Positions 29,068 through 35,765 of a stretch of DNA of 64,000 nt are shown here, piece by piece. A program made the translations under genes and the position numbers. How positions within the stretch are numbered: the stretch's first letter is position 1; the number at the start of each line of letters is the position of its first letter. Source of the DNA: [Mycobacterium] stephanolepidis. Its GTDB lineage: Bacteria > Actinomycetota > Actinomycetes > Mycobacteriales > Mycobacteriaceae. Under the pieces are notes generated by a model. That model worked only from the letters and a program-made list of their open reading frames with translations, did not search any database and had not been told where the DNA came from. The DNA is taken from contig NZ_AP018165.1 in assembly GCF_002356335.1 (NCBI RefSeq), positions 930,001-994,000 on the forward strand, read 5' to 3'.

Positions 29068-29931
29068 GAGCGTGTCTTGTGTGGTTTGTGGGGTGGTTGG
29101 GGCATGATGTGCTGGTGTGAAAGAGCTTTCGTTGAGGTTGGTTCCGGACGAGTTGTGGGCGTTGGTGGAGCCGTTGTTGCCGGTGCAGCGGGTGCGTCCC
29201 CAGGGCGGCGGGACGGCGTATGCCGATGAGCGTGCGGTATTCACCGCGGTGGTGTTTGTGCTGGTCAGTGGGTGTGCCTGGCGGCATTTGCCACCATGTT
29301 TCGCAGTGACGGTCCCTACCGCGCATCGCCGGTTCGCCGAGTGGACCGCCGTCGGGGTATGGCGGCGTCTACAAGAAGCGGTACTCGATCGGCTCGGTGC
29401 CGATGGGGCATTGGATTGGTCACGGGCCGTGGTGGATTCGGCGTACGTGCGGGCTAAAAAAGGGGCGCCATGACCGGGCCGAGCCCGGTAGACCGGGGCA
29501 AAGCGGGTACCAAGATTCACGTGCTCACCGACGCGACCGGTCTGCCGTTGCAGACCGCGGTCACCGCCGCCAACACCTGGGACGGGCATGCGGTCCCGCC
29601 GCTGGTACGGGCACTGCCCGCCATCAAATCCCCGCGCGGGCCACGCAGGCGGCGACCGGCAAAACTGCACGCAGACAAGGCATACGACGCGAACCAGCTG
29701 CGGCAATGGCTCACCAATCGACACATCACACCCCGGATCGCCCGCCGCGGAACCGAATCCGGCGACCGGCTCGGCACCAAACGCTGGAAAGTCGAACGCA
29801 CCATGTCCTGGCTCTTCACCTACCGCCGCCTGGGCACCCGCTGGGAACGCCACGACCATCTCTACGCCGCATTCCTCACACTCGCCGCCACCCTGGTCTG
29901 CTTCAGAAAACTATCCACATGAGACACGCTC
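29068..29931 (+). mobile_element. IS5-family (IS427-group type) insertion sequence, copy 2
   Basis: 864 bp with the same ends and orientation as the copy at 16151-17014; I saw no differences in comparing them. Flanked by target duplication TTA (29065-29067 and 29932-29934). It inserts into surface protein 2. The two copies are offset by exactly 12,917 bp. Confidence 0.95.
29117..29922 (+). CDS. IS427-group transposase made by -1 frameshift, copy 2
   Basis: Same two-frame structure as copy 1: GTG 29117 to 29473, second frame ATG 29470 to 29922, with slip site A6G at 29456-29462. DDE residues intact. Confidence 0.9.
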
Positions 29932-31481
29932 TTAACCCACTTGCCTGGGCGAATTCCGTCGCGGGTGTGGTCATGCCTACCTACCTGATTCCCGATAAGG
30001 ACAAGGCAATCCCGGTGGCCGCCAACTTGGTCGGCCAGCTGCTTCCAGGGCTCGTCAACGCGGGGTTGGTCACCGCTGATCCGACGGGAGGACAGGGGCT
30101 CCACCTGCTTACCCAGGGCACGATCGTCGACGTGGTCAATGGCCCCCTGAACAGCGCCTTGAATGCGGTGTTGGGACCGGTCTTCCGGTCGATCCTGGGC
30201 ACGGACTTCAAGTTCCCGGTACAGGGCATCTCCACCTACGTCACCTATGACTCGGGCAATCTTGCGCTCCTTGAGCCCTTCCACATGCTGCCTCGCCTAC
30301 TCGGATACGCGGGCCTGGCGGACATCACCACACCCGTTGCCGACTCGTTTGAGAGTGCGCTCACACAGCTGGTTGCGCTTGGTTATCAAGATGTCAAGAG
30401 CACTACCGACGCCAACGGCGTGATGACCTTTACACGCGGTATGGATATGGCCGGTGTGCAAACGGATGTCTTCAGGGCGCCGACCAACATCAACTGGGCG
30501 CAGCGTTTTGAAGTCCCGCAGACGGTGTTCAACGCGCTGATCGACGGTTTCAGCAATAACTTGCTGAGCCCGGAGAAGCAGAGACTCACGTTGTTCGGTA
30601 ACAGCGCACTTGGGGATGCCATCTATAAGAATGCGTTGGTCGTATCTGTGGCTCACGCGGTGCGCGAGGGACTGACCCGGCTCAAGAGCATCGCCAACCC
30701 CATGTTCAACCAGGCGCAGAACATGCTCAAGCCGGTGGCCGATGCACTCGACGCCGCCACAGTTCAGGTGAACAGAGTGATCGACCAGGGGCGTGCCGCA
30801 ATAAAGGGCCTGAACATCGACGCGAGCAAGCCACTCTTCGATGCCAATCGCGCGATCAACGAATCAACTAAGTCGTTGGACAACGGGCTCCTCGGGGCAG
30901 TGCAGAGCGCGGGTGCTCATGCAGTGGCCGCGCGTTCCACCGCCGCTCTGTTTGCGATGCCGGAAACGCTCCCCAAGCCTCAGCAGCTCACCGCCGGAAC
31001 ACCGGACTTTGCGTGGCACCTGCTGGGCACCAGCGGATCAGGCAAGGAAAAGGAAGCGGCCGTCGTCAACGGCGACGCTGCGTCGGATGTCGAGACGGTC
31101 TCGTCCGCGCAGCTTTCCGCATCGAGGCCGAGTGTGGTTGTAGACAGTGAGCCCTCGGCGCCGCACGCTGTCGAATCGGTTAAGGACACCGCGAAGGAAG
31201 ACCTCAAGACCGCACCAAAGGATGACGCGAAAGACAGGGACAGGTCGCTCAAGCCACTGGTGAAGGAAGGGCAGCCGGACAAGGCAGACCAGTCACTAAA
31301 CAAGCAGGTGACCGACACCCAGAACACCGGCAGTATCGGCGCTTCCACGACAACTAACACAGATGCATCCGCAGCTGCGGCAAAGACTGACAGCACTAAG
31401 TCGGTCGCAGATGCCGCATCCAAGGCTCCGAAGAGCAAGCAGGACAATGACTCTGGTCAGCATCAGGAGGCATCGAAAGGC

Positions 31482-32003
31482 AAGGAGAAGCTCGCCAAGC
31501 CGGTCGTGAAGGAGAAGCTGCAGGACAAGGTCGATAAGGCGAACAGTGCGCTCAAGGATTCGGCAACCGGGTCCATCAAGCAGACGAGGGGTGCGATCAC
31601 CTCTACGGGGACCAACACCGATGGATCTGCCACCTCAACGAAGACTGAGGGTGCGAAGTCGGCAAGTGCGGCGGATGCGACTGGTTCGTCGGCGGGAGCT
31701 AAGACAAAGCAGGGCAATGACTCTCATGACAATCCGGCCACGTCGAGGAAGACTGGTAGTTCGAAGCCGGCGAGTGCGGCGGATTCAAGCACGTCGTCCG
31801 TGACCAAGAACGACTCCGACAGCGGCAAGCATCACGAGGATTCCTCGGGTGCGTCCAACAAGGTGAAGGTCAAGGTGGCCTCGCCTAGCGAGTCGGGTGG
31901 AAAGCACCGCACAGCAGGTGCGTCGTCGGGTGGTGGTTCGGAAGGCTCGGGCGCTCATGGCGGATCGGCTTCGACTGGGGGAAAGCACTCGGCAGGCGGT
32001 TAG
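31482..32003 (+). repeat. Shared C-terminal modules of surface proteins, copy 2
   Basis: Block A (31482 to about 31605) and block B (31781-32003) match 18771-18896 and 18962-19202. The linker between them is longer here and carries Ser/Thr/Lys/Ala repeats of its own. Confidence 0.85.
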
Positions 32004-32013
32004 GGTCGTACGA

Positions 32014-32068
32014 ATGGCGCTGGTGTTGTCGTCGGCAGGGTTAGGGTCCCACATCAGCTCGGCTGCCA
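32014..32068 (-). pseudogene. Vestigial 3' end of a glycosyltransferase gene
   Basis: About 55 bp directly after surface protein 2 match 19281-19337, the end of the glycosyltransferase gene that follows surface protein 1, in the same relative orientation. Read on the minus strand it gives AELMWDPNPADDNTSAIR against AELMRDFNPADYDAGAIR in the intact enzyme. It indicates that the duplication covering the surface-protein tail also included the convergent glycosyltransferase. Confidence 0.65.
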
Positions 32069-32082
32069 GGCGATCAGTGCAT

Positions 32083-32219
32083 CTTTGCGGACCGAGTGAT
32101 TTCAGCTTTCAATCGGCGGATTCCAATTAGCGTGAGGTCAATGTACTGAAATGTTGATCGACGTAAGAGGCCTACTTCACAGCGCGACATTGACAATATG
32201 ACACCTCGTGTCATATGCT
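32083..32219 (+). promoter_or_regulatory. Promoter and perfect palindromic operator of the GDPD-like lipoprotein
   Basis: TTGACA (32190-32195) and TATGCT (32214-32219) with 18-bp spacing. Between them lies ATGACACCTCGTGTCAT (32198-32214), a palindrome with 7-bp arms. Upstream blocks at 32083-32095, 32108-32116 and 32127-32132 match those at 27841-27890, all offset by 4,242 bp. A repressor bound here would block RNA polymerase. Confidence 0.7.
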
Positions 32220-32286
32220 CTGTATGTGTATTCCTGACGCAGTGTTTGATGAACTGCGCTGCTTTCCAATTTGAGGTGATCCGTAA

Positions 32287-33252
32287 ATGCTCGGTGCTTG
32301 GTCGTTAACTTCTGGTTTTATCGCTGTGGCATTCTCGGTGACGGGATGCGGACATTACACCGGCGATGAAAATGGACACGCGACCTTTGCGGAGACTATA
32401 TCGCCGTCAACCGACGATCGCCTCCCGGCTGATGTTGGCTCCGGGCCAATGCTTATCGCCCATCGTGGCGGTGCCGCGGATTATCCGGAGAACACACTTC
32501 TGGCAATTACCAACGCTGAAAAGTCGGGAGTCGGAGGGATGTGGATAACCGTCCAGGTGAGCGGTGACGGGATACCGGTGCTTTATCGTCCGGTTGATCT
32601 GTCGGTATTGACAAATGGTACAGGGCGAGTGAACTCCAAGACATTGAAGCAATTGAAAGAGCTGAATGCGGGGTGGAATTTCGCAAAAGAAGATATCAAC
32701 CCCTATCGTCAGCAGGTAGTCCAGATACCGACGCTCGAAGAAGCAATCGCCGCGGTACCGCCGAGTATGCCGCTGTTCCTCGACCTGAAACAGGCGCCGG
32801 CTCAGCCACTGGTAGATGCAGTCTCTCGGGTGTTGGTCAAGACGGCTGCTGTAGAGCGATCAGTCATCTACTCGACAGATGCGGAAGTGACTGTATTGGC
32901 GGCTCAGAGGAGCCTAGAAGTCGCCGAAAGTCGCGATATGACTCGTCAGCGCCTCTTGAACATGGCACTGAATCATCGGTGTGAGCCGGCGCCAAGCATT
33001 GGGAGATGGGCCGGCTTTGAGCTCCATCGCGATGTCTCAGTCTCTGAGACGTTTACGTTGGGTACCGGCGCTTCCCAAGTTGATGCCGAGCTTTGGGACC
33101 CCAGCTCTATTGAGTGCTTCAACTCTCAGCAGGCCGGTATGAAGACGATTGGATTTGCGGTAAAAACCGAAGATGATTTTCGTCTGGCCCGTAAGATTGG
33201 GCTGAATGCCGTGTTGGTTGATTCGCCTTTGGCAGCACGAAATTGGCAATAG
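32287..33252 (+). CDS. Lipoprotein with degenerate glycerophosphodiester phosphodiesterase domain
   Basis: A 321-residue lipoprotein: the lipobox VTGC puts the lipidated Cys at 21. The GDPD fold is clear from IAHRGGAADYPENTL (His59, Glu68, Asn69) and LFLDLKQ. At the metal-binding ExD position the sequence is Trp86-Ile-Thr88, and the second catalytic His position is Arg101 (PVLYRP). The active site therefore looks lost, suggesting a binding or structural role. The RBS is GAGGTGA before ATG 32287. It shares its promoter with surface protein 2, and 18 bp separate it from the HTH-membrane gene, so they are probably co-transcribed. Confidence 0.8.
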   Translation: MLGAWSLTSGFIAVAFSVTGCGHYTGDENGHATFAETISPSTDDRLPADVGSGPMLIAHRGGAADYPENTLLAITNAEKSGVGGMWITVQVSGDGIPVLYRPVDLSVLTNGTGRVNSKTLKQLKELNAGWNFAKEDINPYRQQVVQIPTLEEAIAAVPPSMPLFLDLKQAPAQPLVDAVSRVLVKTAAVERSVIYSTDAEVTVLAAQRSLEVAESRDMTRQRLLNMALNHRCEPAPSIGRWAGFELHRDVSVSETFTLGTGASQVDAELWDPSSIECFNSQQAGMKTIGFAVKTEDDFRLARKIGLNAVLVDSPLAARNWQ

Positions 33253-33270
33253 AGAAGAAGTCTTCGAATA

Positions 33271-33645
33271 ATGCCTGACGCTCATGTCTACCCTTTAAAT
33301 GCTGAGCTGGCCGAGCTGCGTTTCATGGCTGGTCGACCCAGTTTTCGCAGTATCAGCCGGGCTATCGGGTGTAGTCACACAACAGTCGCCAAGGCCTTCG
33401 CGCCCGGGGCTATTCCGTCATGGGAGATCCTCCATCTGGTTGTGTGCCAGCTCAATGGCGACGTGGACACTTTCCGTAAGCTGTGGTGCGACGCCGCACG
33501 CAAACAGGAAAACGGGGTAAGCGGCGTCCACAAGATCGCCTCGGTGTCTACGCGGCGAATCGTCACCATTTTCGTACTCGCGGCTGTCGCCGGATGTGCG
33601 GGAATGTTGTTGATGATCGCCCGTCAATCCACGCGCCATCGATGA
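33271..33645 (+). CDS. Small HTH protein with C-terminal membrane helix
   Basis: A 124-residue protein. Residues ~10-60 (FRSISRAIGCSHTTVAKAFAPG, then SWEILHLVVCQLNGD) look like the XRE-type helix-turn-helix common in actinobacterial small regulators. Residues ~92-113 (RIVTIFVLAAVAGCAGMLLMI) form a single membrane helix followed by a short basic tail. This layout suggests a membrane-tethered DNA-binding protein. It directly follows the GDPD-like lipoprotein and could be the regulator of the repeated operator; that link is inference. Confidence 0.7.
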   Translation: MPDAHVYPLNAELAELRFMAGRPSFRSISRAIGCSHTTVAKAFAPGAIPSWEILHLVVCQLNGDVDTFRKLWCDAARKQENGVSGVHKIASVSTRRIVTIFVLAAVAGCAGMLLMIARQSTRHR

Positions 33646-33883
33646 GAAGCGGGCAGTCGAGGCGTTTCGTTTATGCCGTGAAGTAGTGCAATGCCGCAGA
33701 TTTCAATGCCGGCTGAATGCTCATCAATGATATGCATTAAATGGATGCGATCGGCAATTCATGGATGGTCGTGGCACTGATCTGTAAAGGTGCATGTAGA
33801 GCGTGTGTCACCGCGGTAATAATCGGTTGCATGATCGAGTGCAGCGTGATGTCAGACAGCGTCCTGATGCCGAACGGGTTTTT

Positions 33884-34237
33884 ATGATTAACACAATACT
33901 GGGATGGGGTAGCGTTGCGTCTTATTGGTCTGAGGCAATGAAGATACTCTTCTGGGTTTCGTTGGTTGTTTTCTCCCTCATGACTGCTCTACCGCGGGCT
34001 GATATCGCTGTGGGGAATAATCGTGCACAAGGAGATCCGCCGCTGTCGCACTCCATAGATTATTCAGGGAATCTGGCGAGTTCAATTGACCTCAACAGCG
34101 TGCACATCAAAAGCGACATGCCGAGTGATTTGGTTCCGCAATCAGGTGTGCCGTTAGAGGCCGTGGTTCGCGTACTCGGATGTGCCCGTTTCCCCTTTCG
34201 TGATACGACTCATTCATGGGACGGGGGAGAAAATTGA
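33884..34237 (+). CDS. Hypothetical exported protein, possibly 5' part of a frameshifted gene
   Basis: A frame with an N-terminal hydrophobic segment (KILFWVSLVVFSLMTALPRADIA) and a short mature part containing one cysteine (RVLGCARF). ATG 33884 and ATG 33938 are both possible starts; the latter begins directly at a signal peptide. The frame ends at 34237 while the +1 frame from about 34216 stays open with protein-like composition to 34458. I do not recognise the family. The region is AT-rich compared with the window. Confidence 0.4.
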   Translation: MINTILGWGSVASYWSEAMKILFWVSLVVFSLMTALPRADIAVGNNRAQGDPPLSHSIDYSGNLASSIDLNSVHIKSDMPSDLVPQSGVPLEAVVRVLGCARFPFRDTTHSWDGGEN

Positions 34238-34458
34238 GAGCGTACTATCAGCTGCGGGTCTCGGATTACGACGAGAATAGAGATATTTCCGTGTACGTGG
34301 CCAACTGGGATGAAGGGCAAGGTCTTGCCGCCGCCTCCGCGGCAGATCGTCACTGTTCGATGGTGTCGCGGAAGAAGGAGCCCGACTATGCGGATTGGTG
34401 GATGTACAGAGGTTCGTTCCTCGTGGGGATCGTGTCTTTGGAAAGGCGCTATCAATAG
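34216..34458 (+). CDS. Hypothetical, possibly 3' part of the frameshifted exported gene
   Basis: An 80-codon frame (YYQLRVSDYDENRDISVYVANW, then DRHCSMVSRKKEPDYADWWMYRGSF) overlapping the previous frame by 22 bp. Composition is protein-like, with one cysteine that could pair with the upstream one if the two were joined. A one-base indel in the GGGGGAGAAAA run at about 34220-34232 would fuse them. No RBS is obvious before its ATG. Confidence 0.35.
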   Translation: MGRGRKLRAYYQLRVSDYDENRDISVYVANWDEGQGLAAASAADRHCSMVSRKKEPDYADWWMYRGSFLVGIVSLERRYQ

Positions 34459-34561
34459 CGATCGGAATTGATGGTGTTCCGTCGACGGTCAACAGCGACC
34501 CGAGGTCTTCATCGCGAGTTGGGTTGTGGGCGACTACCCGGGTTGGTAGCCGCGGGAAGTT

Positions 34562-34963
34562 TCAGGCGGTCTCGATTTCGAGCATGAGAACTACCCATTC
34601 GGGTTTAAGACACTTGGTAATCCAGCGCCCGATCGGTCGGAGGTGCTGAAGCGCCTCCGAGGCTGACTCGACGAGAATCTGATCGAACGTCGCTGTCCGG
34701 CCCCGTCGTTGGATGTCGACGGTCCCCGCCGACTCCAGGTTCTTGATCCAGTCGCTGTGGCGGCCGTAGCCGGCCATGACCGCGAATCCCGCGTGTGCGC
34801 GCAGCAGTACGACGGGCGTTCTGTAGATGGTTCCGGATTTTCTGCCCCTGTGCAGGATGACCCCGTACGGGGGAACGGCCCCGGCCCATTTTCCCTGGAT
34901 TCGGTTGGTGACTCGCTTGTTGAAGCGGGCGAGCCAGCGGGGCGCCTGGAGGTGTTGGGGCAT
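34562..34963 (-). CDS. Nitroreductase-family deazaflavin-dependent oxidoreductase
   Basis: A 133-residue split-barrel protein of the DDN/DUF385 family: GVILHRGRKSGTIYRTPVV, then FAVMAGYGRHSDWIKNLESAG. Such enzymes use reduced coenzyme F420 to reduce quinones or nitro compounds and are numerous in mycobacteria. The RBS AAGGAG precedes the ATG. A weak inverted repeat AACTT (34988-34992) / AAGTT (35003-35007) lies upstream. It is the last chromosomal gene before the integrated element. Confidence 0.85.
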   Translation of the reverse strand: MPQHLQAPRWLARFNKRVTNRIQGKWAGAVPPYGVILHRGRKSGTIYRTPVVLLRAHAGFAVMAGYGRHSDWIKNLESAGTVDIQRRGRTATFDQILVESASEALQHLRPIGRWITKCLKPEWVVLMLEIETA

Positions 34964-35086
34964 GTAGCCGTGCTCCTTATTTAATTCAACTTGAGTAAGC
35001 TGAAGTTAATGAGGTTGTAGGCCCGTGTCAACGCCTGCGGGGCTGTGTGTGGTTGGGCGGGAGGGGTGAAACGGCGTAGTGGAAGA

Positions 35087-35124
35087 AGTGCCCTCGGCAG
35101 GATTCGAACCTGCGACACCGGCTT
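35087..35124. repeat. Left attachment site (38-bp direct repeat)
   Basis: Identical to 47094-47131 and covers the acceptor 3' strand, T-arm and part of the anticodon stem of tRNA-Arg. The sequence beyond 35124 does not continue the tRNA, so this is a displaced end and not a functional tRNA. Confidence 0.92.
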
Positions 35125-35345
35125 GTAGATTTGTCGGTTGCCGTAGTTCGTCAAAGTCCGTTAACGTATTGCGGCACAATCATTTACGCGAGTACGAAGT
35201 GCAGTTAGATGCGTATAGATTCGCGGCGTGTCGCGGGGGTTTATGCGGGGAAAGTACGGTTTTTCGGCGTCAATCTACTGCGGACGGAAAGTCGCGGGGG
35301 TCTACCTGTGGCGAGGTTGATCAATTCATTGTGGGCGGTACGTTC
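35125..35345. other. Left-end non-coding segment of the element
   Basis: No gene recognised between the left att repeat and the immunity gene. It contains CGGGGAAAGTACGG at 35246-35259, also found near the right end. Confidence 0.5.
35246..35259. promoter_or_regulatory. Candidate integrase arm-type site, left
   Basis: CGGGGAAAGTACGG, an exact 14-bp match in the same orientation to 47022-47035. The copies lie about 120 bp and 60 bp inside the two att repeats, where tyrosine integrases bind arm sites. Confidence 0.5.
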
Positions 35346-35765
35346 TCAGCGCGTGCTGAGGACACCGGTGTGTGCCGCCTCGAAGTTGTCCGCGATGTTG
35401 TCGCGCACCCATTGCAGTTGTTCGAAGCTGGTTTTTGGCTCGAAGCTCACTGATCGGGCCAGTTCCTCGAGTGACATCTCGGGCATCGGGACAAACTTGG
35501 TGAGGTACTGCCAACCACCGGACTGGTCTCTGGGGCCGAACGAGTTTGGTGCGGCCAGCGGGGCGATCATGCAGTTGATGCTGCCTTCGCGGGACGATTG
35601 GTAGATCTGAATTTTGCAGTCTTGGGCGCGGTAGTAGACGACTGAACCACGCATGCCGCCCTCGTCGACGTGACTATCGATCTCATCCAACGTGAAGCCA
35701 AGATCAGTTAGCAATGGCCCGACAACAGTCTGGACCTGTTCTGCGAAATCATCATTCATGATCAT
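35346..35765 (-). CDS. Putative immunity protein for the adjacent WXG toxin
   Basis: A 139-residue acidic, soluble protein with no signal peptide (MNDDFAEQVQTVVGPLLTDLGFTLDEID, then GWQYLTKFVPMPEMSLEELA). I do not recognise the family. Its start overlaps the toxin stop by 4 bp (ATGA), so the two are translated together in the order toxin then partner, the usual order for polymorphic toxin and immunity genes. The function is inferred from this context only. Confidence 0.6.
   Translation of the reverse strand: MIMNDDFAEQVQTVVGPLLTDLGFTLDEIDSHVDEGGMRGSVVYYRAQDCKIQIYQSSREGSINCMIAPLAAPNSFGPRDQSGGWQYLTKFVPMPEMSLEELARSVSFEPKTSFEQLQWVRDNIADNFEAAHTGVLSTR

Larger units (their letters stand above)
28116..32003 (+). 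pseudogene. Large exported surface protein 2, interrupted by an IS element
   Basis: Starts at ATG 28116 (RBS AGGAGAGG 10 nt upstream, the same leader layout as surface protein 1; GTG 28110 is an alternative). It has a long signal-type N-terminus (ATTALVTATALTVSVAAP) and is cut at 29067 by the IS. Removing the IS and one TTA copy restores the frame (APSTLNPLAWANS) and gives 1006 residues. The exported core (about 75-590) resembles uncharacterised long mycobacterial exported proteins; I see no catalytic motif. The tail is Ala/Lys/Ser/Asp-rich and ends in the modules shared with surface protein 1. Confidence 0.8.

Noticed and set aside
29397..32003. 868-residue open frame from inside IS copy 2 into surface protein 2
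   Set aside because: Same explanation: out-of-frame IS sequence joined to the interrupted gene.
35087..35124. Second tRNA-Arg gene at the left end
   Set aside because: Only the 3' part is present and the anticodon loop and 5' half are missing; it is the displaced att copy.
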